Assembly (NCBI GenBank): GCA_001579985.1
Contig: LRSR01010558.1
Span: 1-41,827 of the forward strand
Length of the DNA stretch: 41,827 nt
Reading direction: 5' to 3'
DNA from: Hypsibius dujardini
Lineage: Eukaryota; Tardigrada; Eutardigrada; Parachela; Hypsibiidae
Both the position numbers and the translations under genes were made by a program. Shown one piece after another: positions 18,743 to 31,970 of this stretch; the stretch's first letter is position 1, and the number at the start of each line of letters is the position of its first letter. The notes beneath the pieces are model-generated. The model was not told where the DNA came from. It searched no databases and saw nothing but the letters and a program-made list of their open reading frames with translations.

Positions 18743-21700
18743 TCAGGTCGCCTTCGGCTTGCTGGGCTTGCGGGGCGCCACAAAATGTTGCCGGAACGTT
18801 GACATATTAGAAATGAACTATAAGTATGAAAACCACTCTCTAGATGTAACTGTTATTCCGTCGGGCGCACAGTTACACAGGGTGCAAAAGTCCGCAGCAG
18901 TCGCTGCTTTAAACTGCCTTTCAGACTATTGCGAAAACGGAGTTGCTCACGAGGAACTATCCACCATATCTGACGAAGTTTAGTCCGATGCCAGATCCTA
19001 TAAACACCACAACCACAGGCAAGATTTTCTGAGTGCCTACGTATGCAATTCAAGTGGAAGTCAGAAGGTCAACGATAAAAGAGGCCTCACCTCCACGTGC
19101 CAAGAACTGTAATGCCAATAATTAAAATCGTCGAAGCGGCTCCGACAGCAACAGTTAGGACACGCGCTTGCTGTAGGCGCCTCAACTCTTCGGTTAGAAA
19201 GCTTGGTCGGTCCACTGGAGCGATCCCTGTTGCCCAATTGATGCCACCATCTACGAGCTTGAATTCCACTGTTTCAGAGTCGAACTGCATGACGATCTGA
19301 AGCGTCAAGCGGACATACGTTTTGGTTGGAGAAATCACATTTTTCGGGTAGCGAGATGACAGTTTCGTCAACTGAATTTCAAAAGGAATGACAACCTGAT
19401 GACCCAACAATAAGTCTTGTTCAGTACTTCCGAATTCTCTGAGGACGAGACATGTTACTTATGATCATCTCGTCAGAAGAAGTAAGCGCCTGAAGTCAAT
19501 TTTCAACCGATTTCACTGAAATCAACGTATTTGATTCTAGAATTTGTCGGTCTATATGAATAAAAAAAATTAAATAGCAAGATCAGAATCTGGGGTGCTT
19601 CTTGAAGGATAAGGTAAAAAACTGTTTCCAATTGCGGTTTTTTCACATCAAACGTGGATTTTCTTCTAACTTTTTGAAGCGGCATTTCCCTAACTAATTC
19701 TAATGCCAATAACCTGAGCAGTTGTTATTTAGAATCTGAGGCCTAGTTTCGGTGTAAAAAAATTGAAACATTAAGAAACTCCTTTCAGACTGCAACTTGG
19801 CATATAAAGGGCAACCTGGGGCTTTGATTCAGACAAAAGTGTACTACCTAGATATTGATCTGTTATCACCCCTCACGTCCTCTTTTTGATTTCGAAGCTT
19901 TTTAAAATAAAATAATATCTTGTCACAAAAATAGTCATTGCAAAAAGCCAAAAAAAACCACGTGATGAGATTTCGAGCCAATCAATGCCAAAAGCAAATC
20001 ATCACGTCTATTCATAAAAGTCCAAGTACAATAATATCTAAATACAATAAAATATCTAAACCTCGCGTTCCTTTTTCAATAGGAAACGAATATTCCGAAA
20101 TAAAACTAGATTGAGCCATATTTAGTATCAATGGTTCCGGAGATATCTGGATTAAAGTGAGCGACCCAGTACCTATGACAAATCCAAAAGCGCATTAAGC
20201 TCCCTACTAAAGTGATCCAAAAGTGATCAACCCCGTTCACACCTATTTTTTAGCATCGAATTTTTACCTGTCGATAATGATCAAGACAAGTCCCCCCCCC
20301 AGAAAGTCAAAGGTTTACCAATCGTCTTCAAATCTTACTTTCTAACCATACCTTAAAATCATTCAGCTTCTTATCAAATTGCCGCACTTGAGGGAAATTT
20401 TTCCTGATCCCGACCTTTCCAAATACAACCTCAGTGTCGGTTAAGGCTGAATAAAAGCTTCGATTGTGAATCTGTTGAGCCAGACGTGACCCGCCGCTGT
20501 CTATGGTGCTTCCAGCGGTCTTTGCATTTTCATCCAAAATCTGTAGCCATTCAAAGAAAAGGCCTCTTTAACTCCAACGCAACATAATATGCCCATAGTT
20601 TGGAAGCGCCGTACCTGAGCGATAACGTCTACCACCTCGGTACAGATCACCACCAGCTCGTTCAACTATGTCATATGTTAACAAAACTGACCTTGTTCAA
20701 GGTTCGTGCTACAAATTTTGCACCGAAGTGTGAACATCTACTGTATGCGACTCACGTTGGATTCCGTTGCGGTCGCCTGGCCTCTTAGTGGACCCATCGA
20801 CCGCTCTATCTTGCCGGTCAGTTGACGGAGTCTCATCCAGTCGGCGGGAGGTGATCGGATAATCAATAAATTAGAGAGTATCTTCCAGAAGGCCTGGAAA
20901 ATAATTTGGTTCTCTAAGCGGGGATGATGAAATGCGCAAACAAAATGAATATTTAAGTCACGAGTTACTGCAAATTTCGTTCATTCCTTGAAAACATTCA
21001 AATAAATATTGCAGTTTGGTGCTGGTATTGTTTCCCGCATATGCACCTCGTTCATAGAACCACCGGATGGTGCCAAAAGCGAACGAATTGGAGGGTTGTA
21101 TCCGGGTGCCTGCTGGACGTATACGAACAAAAACACCTGGTGAAGAAAAATGTTTTTTTACTCGTTCACTGCTTAAAATGATTTAAATCATTCGAGACGC
21201 AACAGTGTAGTGCACTTACATATTGTCCTTCAGCCATTCCGAGTTTGGAAGCTGTGACCTATGGTACATAAATTGCCGTTTGGTCGAATTAAACATCAAT
21301 GAGGCTTTAATTTTACTCAAACTCAACTGCTATACTAATACACACAAGGTCGGTTGAGCCAACAAGTCCCCCTCCCCTGTCCTATTCTTGTCCCCTCTTT
21401 TCATTTTCTCCGATACTAACGGTGGTCCTCCAATTTGATAAACAATTACAATTTTTAGAATTCAATACGTTTACTTAGTCGAAAAAAGTCCCGACTCTAA
21501 GGAATGAACACTGCCCGTCGTACAGTTGAGCGAAAAAGACAAAGGCTTTCTGTGGCACCCATTGCGTTATGATCACACAATTTACTTTACTGATGCTCAA
21601 ACTTTAAAATCCTGATACATTGAGATTAGGGAATAAACGGACTCTCCTAACTTTTGGCACTCATAAAGTGGAAGAGGACAAAAAGGAGAACTTTTAGCAT

Positions 21701-24700
21701 AAGCCAAAAATGTCTGTCCTCGAAGCGTGTGGGTGGCAGGCTTTGTAGCAACGTGATAGTTGCGTCTCATAGAATGGCGCCCAATCCATCACGTTCCCCA
21801 TAGGACATACCTGTAATCTCTTATACGAGGTAAACCTTCCAGTGCTGAGCAAGTTCGGAAAAGGTATAAATGCCGCGATTGCACTTTTTTCTCTCATTGT
21901 TTGTAAATGTATTAAATTCAAAAATCAGCAATAAATCGGAAAAGTATATGTGATATTCATTTTTACAAAAACGCAGCTTCGAGAACTTTACATGGTTCAA
22001 TCAATATCTCTTGGAAAAACGCGGTCGCTATTCTAGCAGCCCTGAACGATGCTTCCATCTCTTTGGGAATTGAAATCAATTCCCAAATCACTCACCAACA
22101 TGTGGTGCAGCTGCTCCGTCAATGTGCAACAGACAATCACTGAAAGCAAAAATAAATAATATTAAGACGCAGAAGGAAATCAATCTAAGAACATACAGTT
22201 TATAGGTAAGTTTAATCTTACCATGGGAGTAATCACTCGCGCTGATAAGGGTTGTGTTCCAGTCATGCCCAGTGCGAGCAGAATCTGTTTGAATTTCCAG
22301 ATAGTTAACTTCTGGTGCAATCTTGAACAAGGTGGCAATTATTCCCGCGCAAATTGCTCTACTCTTGGGTCCAAAGTCGTTCCCCGAGAGATTGTCATTG
22401 ATCACCGCAATGTATTTCCATTTAAACTTGCGGATCAAAGTCAAGGTTGCGCTGTAATAAGCGGCCATGTCGGCTTGGCTGAAGCTGAGAAGCGTGGGAA
22501 AACGCTTCCTTTCCGTAGGTGCGAGGTCAGTGGCTCCACTATGGACGGATAAAATAGGTATGTTCAGTTTCAGGTGAGGCTATTACAGTGGAAAATGGGG
22601 ATTCGAGTAAACTAAAAAATGTTAGACAGTCAAACGAATCTGGTTTTACGCAATTATCCCCAGTAAACAAGTACGTTTACCCATCGTTTCGCTCGTCGAT
22701 CTAATAATTTTGTGTCAGAAGAATACTTATTGAAGAAATGTCAGGAGTGCCTAAAACAGACACCGCATTGCCACGTTGCAGTTCAATACTAATGCGTAAA
22801 CTCAAAAATTCGACATCTCTTTTTGCCTGTCTGTTCCTTCATTCTCCCGGCAATCTAAGCAATCAGGGTCTTGGTCTCCGGACCCGACTGTCCGAAGATA
22901 TCGAAAGTCAGCGGCCCCAACAGCACTAAATTTCAATTAAACATTTATAACGCCCACATTTTTTTCTGAAGGTCAAGTGCAGCCCTTGTCTCCTCTTTCG
23001 GAAGTCGGGCGTCAAATAAAATTTAATTATGCTAAATAACAGTCTAGTATCTCATTATTAATTTGTATTTTTTTGCTTCTAAAATGGAAAGAACTTTTTA
23101 CCTATAATCAGAAGTCAATTTTCAGTCATGTAATATTATACAGAATAACTATTTGATTGACTTAATTCTTAGGACTTCAGCAAAGGCTTAATCCTAGGAC
23201 TTTGGTAATAGACCAATTCCAGGCACTGAACGCTGTCGAACTTACCAGGTTCCCACTAGCAGGTCCAGCTCTGTGAAAGTAAAATATCTAAAGACATTAC
23301 TCTTGGACTAAGTTCTAATTTCAAACATTAATTATATACGATAAACGCAAATAAATAAACAATATTTGGTAAATCTCTTACCTCTCGCCATGTCAGCAAC
23401 GGGGAAAAAAGTGATGTGACAATTCACTGAAATGAAGTACTTCGTAAGGAAGAATACTAGTCTATAGCACCTACCAAGAATTGCTGTTTTTCATTCTGAA
23501 CACTTCTCCGATGCACTGATACATTTGTTTCTTTTTCACCGAGTATAGTTTACTGAACAAACGTCACGGTGCATGTAATCTAAAATGTTTTGCGCACCAG
23601 TAAAAAATTAAGCAATCAGCTCACACGCGTCATCACATAAGCTTCTTGTTGTGTCGCCTATGTCAGTCAGTCTTATAATTATAGCGCTAATCCGCAAGCA
23701 ATATGTTACATCCTCTTTCTTGAGGGCTGGATTATATCTCATTAATAAAGGTTTTGAAAATCAAAAGATAGAATTTTGTTGTTTTCAACCGATTACGGTT
23801 ATGCCTACAAGAGCTAAGATTATCACTCGTGGGATTAATTAAAACTAGTTAGAAAAGCTAAGGATTAGAAACTCGAGCACCCATAGCAGATGCTGCCAAC
23901 TAACCGTTCAATGCTCCCTTGTGTGTGGATCATTTCAAAAAATACCGTTGGGCGTCTACATTGTTGGGGACATGTCAGGGATTTCGCCGCTTTCATGAGA
24001 TCGATACAGGACATACGACACAGCATCGTATTGTATCTCAACTCTCCAATAAAGTCCTATCAAATTTCCACCCTCCTAAGGCAAGCATAAGCACAACAAG
24101 GAACCCCTTAATGCAGTCTTTTACATTCTCCGCCACCGATCGGCCTTTCAGCGCAATTAATGGAAATTCCTCAATAACAGTTCGTCGAACCTGCCCGTCG
24201 CCTTTGCGTGGGTTGCAACTGCATACGTTTTTCCTCAGTACAAACAAAATAGCCTCCTAGTCAGTCAGAGGTTAGAGCGAACGTCCGAAAATACACGCAC
24301 AAAACAGGCCCACTTCGGAGATATTTTGCAGAACGCTCTTTTGAACAATTCCACTGTTGAAATGTTCAACAGGAACACACCGAAATGACCCAGATTACAC
24401 ACTCCGAAATAAGAAACGACAGAGACATAAAACTTTAACTACTCCACACATCCAGTCGATCGCAACCCAAAAACTATGAGCACTGATTTATGGAAGGACA
24501 ACGAGCGGAAACAAAAACACAAAATGAGCGGAGCGGCAGCTGAGTCTTGAAAAGGAAACTTCCCGCTTTCCTCCTCTGGCTGTCAGACTGCTCAGACCAG
24601 AACAAAACCACAGACCAAGCCCTCCCTACTAGTACTCATACAAACGTGCTGAGTAAAACTAGAACATCCTCAAGTGAATAAGCAAAAGGTGCCGCAAAAA

Positions 24701-25705
24701 ATGCATAAACACCCGACAAACAGGTGAAACAACTTGGGCTCCTAGGCAGATGTGAGGGGCCAAGAATATTCACGTTACACAAGCACTAAAAATTACTGGG
24801 CAGCTAAGCAGAGGCACATTGAGGTCTGATAAAAGAGTATAGGCACAGAGCGTGTCTGTACTGTCGTTTAAAGTATTGCGTTTTGGCACAAAGTTTTGCC
24901 CTCAAAACTGTGCCTGTCGGCATTTTTCTCAATCAGAGGTGCGGTCTTTCAGTTATCTGCTGCATGGCAGAGATTTGAGGGATACTTTTGTTTGTTTCTC
25001 TTTTTAGTGCAAGGATTGGTCTAGCAATATTTTGAAAATTGCTAGTTTCCTGAAATGTTTAAAGAGTGCCGAATAAAAATTCAGTCGCCTTATTGATTGG
25101 TGCCACTGCAGTCGCCCAGTTTTGCTTTGTTTGAACTGGTCTAGTTCCGGTGATTCTAAAATGATGTTAGCTGGAGCTAAGCCAATTTTGGGTAGTTGAT
25201 TAACCTAAACTGAGGTAGCTCTAGCCCTATGGGGTTACAACATTAACTAGGCATCAGCGCTAAGCAAGCGGGAACTCAGCTAAGCTTCCCCAATCAGCTC
25301 ATTTTTGCTTGGTGCTGAGGTTCACCTTTCGCATCGGGTTACCCTTTCCTATGACTACCTACCACCAGTTAAGATGATGCTTTGCCGGCCTTTCCGTCTG
25401 ATATGTCCGTCATAGACGGAAGACAGCAGCTTCAACACTGCCTCTCGACCACCGATTGTGCAGGAACTTTCCGTGTTAGATGACTCGTTTGTCCACGCCA
25501 TGTTGCGAAACGTTGCAGGGAAGGTTATGCTTTTCTGTTGCAGGGCAAAACTGAAGACCGGGTCAACCACAGCTGGGCCGGCTGCAAACGTCCCGATCCC
25601 CACATTAACTCCAACGAAACTGAGCGATTCCGAATTGGCGGACGGGGAGATTAGAGTCCATGTCATCCAGCCGAAAATAATCGTTCTAGCTAAACGGCTC
25701 TGCAT
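18743..25705 (-). CDS. Natriuretic-peptide-receptor-like protein lacking kinase-homology and cyclase domains
   Basis: Fourteen exons (minus strand, approximate edges) join in phase to 648 aa: 25705-25363, 23426-23382, 23270-23246, 22538-22222, 22139-22096, 21258-21220, 21136-21047, 20893-20756, 20665-20615, 20540-20339, 20172-20062, 19436-19091, 18997-18877, 18817-18743. An N-terminal signal sequence (residues 1 to ~25) precedes an ANF-receptor-type ligand-binding fold. Landmarks are ATDLAPTERKRFPT, FKWKYIAVIND, VIVCCTLTEQLHHML, LGMAEGQYVFLFVY and INWATGIAPVDRP just before the membrane. The membrane helix is ~560-583. The tail keeps the juxtamembrane motif WWIVPREQLRF, normally followed by the kinase-homology domain, but ends after about 65 residues. 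It thus resembles NPR-C in layout: a clearance, decoy or G-protein-coupled form. Least certain are the 20062/19436 junction and the last, 59-nt intron; without that intron translation stops at 18853, still with a short tail. Intron 1 is about 1.9 kb and empty to my eye. Confidence 0.85.
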
Positions 25706-26820
25706 TACAAATTATACTGATGTTACCAACAAAAATGTAAGAACTGTTCAGGAGGAACAATAAATAGACGAGCAGAGAAGATAGACCAACGCAGAAATGT
25801 GAAATATTGGAAAATACAGCACTCAATGCGGCGAGGTCATAAGCAGCTGCGTGTTAAAAGGCTGCAAACGTTTTATAGCACTAGAATATATCATAATTTA
25901 TAAACGATATATTATTGCCGAATTGTGATTCGATTGCCACAAACTGAATCTAGGTTGGGTCTGTGATTAAGCAGCAAGCAGAAATTACAAGGAAGTTACA
26001 GTGATAACCCATCCGTACTGGGAACATAGACGAAATGATGATCAATATACCGCATGCATTTTTCAAAGATGTAGTTGGCTCTGCCTTTCTCATCATTTAT
26101 TGCAGGAGTCCCTAAACTAATAAGAAAAGAGACCAGGTTTACGTGCCGGATTCCAAGACTGTTTGAAGGAAATAAATTTAATCTCCGGAAATCATTTGGG
26201 TAACTTCGACGATGCGCGAGGAACTCAAGGAGGAAGTAATTATATTATTTTCGTGTTGTTCAACGCGAGTACAGCGTGCTTTTCTGACACGCCGATTATA
26301 ATGGTTTTACAGTACACTTGTATTATACTTGTAAGCAATGAGCTAGGGGAATGACAATTTGTTGATCGTTTTTCCCACATTTCCCAGTTTTATTTTCATG
26401 AATTGCAAAGTCTCAAATTACTTGCATCACTAAATCATAAAAAATCGCCTTCTTTAGCGCACATGCGTATCAAGTCTACAAAGGTACTCCTTACAGAATT
26501 GGAAGCTTCATGGCAAGCATACGTTCGCTTACACAGCCGACCGCACGAATGATTCGCTCTAAATTTTAAGCATGCTCGTAGTGAGATTGAAGATGCCATA
26601 TAACCACAGTTTTATTAGTCGGCGTGGTGTGGGGCGAAGTGTCATAAGATTTTAGTGGTATATTCAACACGCTTTACAAATAAATTATTTAAGCAATGAT
26701 AATAATATCAGGAGTGAGAGTCGTGAATAATGCCACCCATGCAACAACGGCTAGCGTTTTTCCCCTAAACGATTGGAGCCCCAGCCACCTTGAATTACAG
26801 TTTATTTTTTATGAGCCTAT
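25706..26820. other. Intergenic, no gene recognised
   Basis: AT-rich sequence upstream of the receptor gene. It should contain that gene's promoter, but I see no convincing core element. Short frames at 26163-26354 (+) show no domain. Confidence 0.45.
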
Positions 26821-29800
26821 TTTAATACCACATGGCAAATCTTTTTCCCTGGATTCATCCGGGATCCCAAAGAGCAGTGGTAGGCGGCCCCGGCCGCACC
26901 CACTACGCGAAATTGATCCAGAGTATAGCTAGACCTCAGCAAACTTCCGGAGGAGTTTGCCGCGGTTGTGGAGCAAAACGCCTACCAACAATAAGTTTAA
27001 TGTTTTAGGCGGTCAATTCGTAGCTGGACGGCAAGTGCCGAAAATCATCTTAGATAAAGCGTACTTCAACTAAAAGTTATCCGATGAACTTTGATGGAAC
27101 ACGGGGTCAGATACGAATGTTTATTTCAATACATCCACCTTAGGTAACTTTTTACCCTTTATATGAGCGCACTCCTGAAAAAATAACTGCGTTGAAGTAT
27201 AGTTTTCAAATTCAGAAAGCGGTGGTTTACCTTCTTGCCTTTTGTTTGCCTGAACTGTAAAGCCCTGCAAGGACAACTTTGCACCCTTTTTCATTTTCAA
27301 GCTAAGTTTGAATTAATGTCGACAGAAAAAAATTGATTCGGCCGAGAGGTACAGTATACTAATGAAGCTCTGCCGTACATCAAAAGCGACCCTGAGGCCG
27401 GCACAATCGGAGATATTTTCAGCGTGAGTCAGGTCGCCATCGACCGGTCCATCTGGCAGTGTATAGGCACTGTACTTGGATACTACCTTGGTGGTGCTGT
27501 GGCGAAAATGAGTGTTGGTTCTCAGGACTCCAAGAATGCCATCGGTGTCTGTCGTTACCAGTGCCATTCCAAACTGCAAGGTCTGATGAGAACAACAAAG
27601 AAAATTTGCACTTATCCGGTATATTTTTCCTGTCACCGCCATATTTGTTGGAAAAATTACTACATATTACCGTGTTCTTGTTACGCTTATTAACATTCAA
27701 GGGGTATGTTTAAGTAAAGTCATGCAGACACGTTTAGCGTTCCTGGGATTTCCAGATGTTACGGAATTTTCATTGAAACATATCAGCAAGAGTTTACTAG
27801 TAATTTATGGCTTCAAATTTTTCGTCCGAATCATGGTGACACTCGAGTCCTCATATCCTACCCCAAAATCTAACAAATGCTAACCATAAAATTACACTAG
27901 TTTTACTGCAAATTTTTTTAGGGCTGCAGGGCAAGAGCCCCCCTTTTGTGTGAGTTTTCCCAATCCCAATCCCCAATCCTTATCGTATATCTGTAGAATA
28001 TTTCCTTATCCCAATTTTCCAGTGTATGTGACATCTCACGAGCTATGCGCGCACCCCAATGTTGGCGTGGTTAATGTAATCCGGCCAGACGGTGCTGAAG
28101 ATGGGTGGTGAAATTATACCGGGACCAAGTACTGGAAATCCAGAACTTCTTATATCTCTTATATCTCCAATAACTTGATTACTTCATCATCGCAATTTAT
28201 AACAGCATATTGGTACTGTACCTGAGATATTACTCAGTGGAAGGAACGTCGGTCCAACAGCCATAGTGCTATATACATCTCCAGTTCGATAACCGTTTCG
28301 TAAAGTTAGTCAAGCTTTGCCGTGTCGTTGCTAATATACCGGTGGTCAGGATATCCAGAGAAAAACCACAATGTCCCCAATCAAAGTTCTGCACCTTCTT
28401 TAGTAGCGCCATCTATCCAAGTTGACCGCTTGATCAAATCACCATAAGCTGATCGAACGTTAATGCAGCAATGTATTTTCATGCAGTACATTATAATTAA
28501 ATCATTGTATAATGGTAAATGTTCTTCGTTCTCCGTCTGTTCTCCGTTTATGGTGGTCACGTCAGTTCGCAGTGTCAGAGACTCAGAGTCTGTAGATGAA
28601 ACCTCCCCCCCCCCCATATGCTACGTTCATAGTCCGTGTCAGATGCCTGACCAAAAAATGTCAGATTATCTGTTCTAGCCTGTTAAGACGATTCTCGCCA
28701 GACCACGCCCCGAAATAACACTGATCTGGAAAGTCCCTCTGACATTGTTAGAAGATGTTGACCTTGCAAAGGGGGCGGAGTTTGCCCATTTTGGGTGGCT
28801 TTCTGGCAATTCGACACGGACTACGAACGTAGCATTAGCGATAGCAAAAACTAAACTTACTCAACTAAATAGTTTTTATAGTTAACTAAAAGTTAGCTAC
28901 TATTGATTTTTAGTTTTTTATTAACTAAAACGTTTACTCTAGTTTTAGACCAAACTAGTTGACTAGTTTTAGTTTTAGTTTTCACAGTTACAGTTTTAGT
29001 AACTAACACTTTTCTTTAGTTATTTAGTCATCTAAAAATACTAAAGCCGAGAAATCAGTTAAAAAAGTTTTAGTTTAGGTTCAGTTTAGTTTTTTTTAGT
29101 CGCCTCCCCCGCGCATGAGGGAACATTACATTGTTTTGTTTTGACCAACCTTCATTCTCGTGGCATTATCCAAGTACTTGTCAACATATAGAGACAATAT
29201 AGCCATGGGCTTAAAGGTCCTTGTATCCCCCTGGCATACCCGCCAACCAATTTGATTCTGCCAGCTGGCATAACTGTAATCGGGGACGTGGTCGTGCACT
29301 TGGCCCCAACATACCGATAATAGTCCCCAGCTTGTTTTCTGGCTGTGAAAGTGTCAACCGGATTGTCTCGCCCAAGTAGCATTGCAATGAAGAGAATGCA
29401 TTATACTACACTATACATCTGGTTAAGTATGCAATACTCGCACCGCACACTCGCAAATACTCGCAAATACCCGAAATAGTCCAGGAAGCTGTCTTTCCAG
29501 TATGTTAACCTCATTGAAAACATGTAGTCCATCTGAAAAACTAAGGCCCATACGGTCATTATTGGTTTCCGCTTCTTCCCAGCTTAGCGATCGCACTCCT
29601 ACCGGGAGTCGGGTTATGCGACTACTAGTTTCCGCAAGCGTAGCTATAAAAATTCTCACAAGGATCTACGCTGTCATTCAAGATTTGAGCTAATTGAATA
29701 CCTGGAACAGAATAGGGTACGAGGGTGTGTATACCTGAGTGGGCAAGTCAATCAGTACTACGGTTTTGTGTTTCGTCAACTCCAACACTTCTACCAGCAT

Positions 29801-29990
29801 GGAGCAATCATTAAGAGTTTCAGAATTTCTCCCTATCTTTAATTTCAGTCATGTATAACTCCATCAATTTATAACACTTTTTTGCTAGATGTGCCCAATG
29901 TTCCAGGCAAGCACTCCACCGTCATGACTGTGGCAGTCACTGCGCATCCCATCAGCGCGACCTTGTACAGAGTTTCCGGCTTTGCTAAAA
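26821..29990 (-). pseudogene. Broken M13 (neprilysin-like) zinc metallopeptidase gene
   Basis: Pieces of an M13 peptidase appear in the right order on the minus strand. They are: a possible membrane-anchor exon (29,990-29,890); the N-terminal DPCENFYSYACGN motif (29,689-29,628); LPVGVRSLSWEEAE (frame-shifted relative to it); an ARKQAGDYYRY segment (~29,340); STWIDGATKEGAE (28,430-28,385) and SGYPDHRYISNDTAKLD (~28,340-28,290); FPVLGPGIISPPIFS (~28,140); the zinc site (28,050-28,020); the AENISDCAGLRVAFD exon (~27,590-27,350); and the C-terminal FRVVGA...YHCSLGSRMNP (26,937-26,821). Breaks seen: TGA after the KEGAEL segment, TAA after TAKLD, a one-base loss before the zinc motif, a frame change after ACGN, and a small C-terminal deletion. 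HExxH reads REMSH, so the first zinc-binding His is Arg. M13 enzymes cut extracellular peptides; this copy should be inactive. Confidence 0.8.
28847..29100. repeat. TTTTAGT/ACTAAAA-rich low-complexity tract
   Basis: Many overlapping copies of TAGTTTT and AACTAAAA in both orientations over ~250 bp inside the M13 pseudogene, consistent with a degenerate minisatellite able to form hairpins. Confidence 0.65.
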
Positions 29991-31970
29991 TCGTCGAGTT
30001 TGTATAGCTGCGAAATTATGAAACAATGCAGCAATCAACGATCAGGAACGGGACACGTTCTTCTGGTATTTATTTATACGGACGTTTTTAGGAGTGCAGA
30101 TGGGCATCGTGCAAGGTCTCATACTCAAATTAGCATGGTACGATTTTATCAAAATTCTCGAAATGCGGTTCGATGTAGGATCTATACTTAAATGCACTGA
30201 AGCTATCAAAGGTTGGTTTGTTGCAATGGCATGTGCGGGCCGACACCGCACTGGCCGCTATGGCCCCTGTCATATCGTTCGTCCAACATTTTTGAAATGT
30301 GCCACCGGCATCGCACCCGTGTTTCATACTGAACCGTTGTTCTGACCCTTACAGGCATCCCTTAGCTGGGTGCTGCTTGCTATAGGTTTATTCGATTCAC
30401 ACTGTAAGAGTACGGATGGCTACCGTGAAAAATGAATTCCATTCTGGACAGGATGGGACGACTTCGTCAACGGTTCCCGAAATTTTCGGTCGGCATGGTT
30501 GATGAAAGGTCTCCCGTGACTGATGTTGAAGCGACGGTCGGTACGAGTACTGTATCCTCCCGGCCTCAATGGACAGCTAAGCACCGCCCTCGTGCCATAC
30601 ACACACGCTCACATGTGTTTAATTGCCACACAGTGCACATACACATGCACACAGGTTTAAATTTAAACGCAAGCACGGGCGGAATGTACGCCTTAGGGCA
30701 TAAAACTGTCCCTTTAGGCCCGGAGGATACGTTACTAGGTGGGCTGATTATTACACTACTTTTTCCGTTTAGTCGTTGTCGCATCAGCAAAATCAATCAA
30801 TCGAAGTCTTGAATTTGCAAGTGTTCAGTCCCAGTTATATAACGAAGAGTTGGTCTCTAGGCGAGACTGTAGAGAGTATTTTTGTCATGTCTGAATTATT
30901 ATTATTTCATGCTAATCTTATTGCTCGAGCATTCTTTTCGCTGTAATCGTTGGACGTATTTATAAGGGCCATTGTTCTATCTGGGATGCTGTTCCCTCTG
31001 TCTATATTCTCGATGTCGTCATTTTCTATTTACAAAATCCTTGGAATTGTATTACTCCAAAGCCACGCCCCCGCCCCCAAAACCACTACGCTCAGCCTGT
31101 TTGCTTGTCGTCCCTTCAGGATCAGGTCACCGCCGACTAATCCTTTTGACAGTGTATTATACGTATTAAACAGGGCAGGTGGTTTTGGCGAGAGTTTGCT
31201 TTGGTCTGTGGACTTCATGTACAGAATCTTCTGTATGCCATTAGTCTTCCTCGAAACTGACGTAATCCTGGATTACCGGGTTTGCAATTAAAAACCAACG
31301 AACCTTTACATTACATAGTACGCTCCTTTAATCCCCCCCCCCCGAGCAGATATTGGTGTTGGATGAACTACTATACTGGCTGAATACTGCATTTCAAGGT
31401 ATATAGATATTTGCGTAAAATCTTGTTGCCAGTTTTCGCATGATTCAACATCGCATTTTGCCTGCCTGACAAATTTTGCTGTGAATGCGCAACTAACTCT
31501 CACCCTATTGTACTGCTGCAGTGACGAAAGCGGAAAAGTCTGCCCTGCCAAGGGACTATGAGTGCGATTACGTGCCGTGGTCTTGCCAAGTGCCTATTAT
31601 CCTGCCCCACAGTTCACAGAAAACATTCACAGATCCCACCGATATCTATAGAGCTTATACCAAGTGCCATAATAATAATTAAAAAATAACAAATCCTGTT
31701 AGGGAGACATGATGAGTCTAGAACGGTTAGGGAAATAAGCACTTTTGAGAGAAATCACCAACTGTAGTGCTCGTACCCACACTGTATAATAATATACCTC
31801 AAGGTCGCGGCCATCCTGTCACCCAACGGGTGGTAGTTGTATTAAACAAGACAACGCACTAAAATGTGCAGCAAGGATGAAGAGACGTCCGTTTAGACGG
31901 TAGATAAAATGTCAAGTTCAACTCAAATGACTACTGTACTATTCCTGTACTGTATAACGTAGTACATTCC
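29991..31970. other. Intergenic, no gene recognised
   Basis: Open stretches occur (30,130-30,327 and 31,306-31,551 on minus; 30,950-31,291 on plus) but none shows a domain. The first is Cys-rich and coding-like in composition and could be an exon of something I do not recognise. A run of 11 C lies near 31,333. Confidence 0.4.

Noticed and set aside
18735-18983. 82-codon plus-strand frame beginning MKPQVAFGLLGL
   Set aside because: It is antisense to the two tail exons of the receptor gene, which have splice sites and fit the receptor frame; the plus frame has none.
22850-22925. Minus-strand segment (LLGPLTFDIFGQSG) as an exon of the receptor
   Set aside because: It has an acceptor, but the only phase-compatible donor (GTCGGG) is poor. 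The 45-nt and 25-nt micro-exons fit the conserved domain better.
24038-24260. Overlapping frames on both strands in receptor intron 1
   Set aside because: Neither shows a domain or fits the receptor phase.
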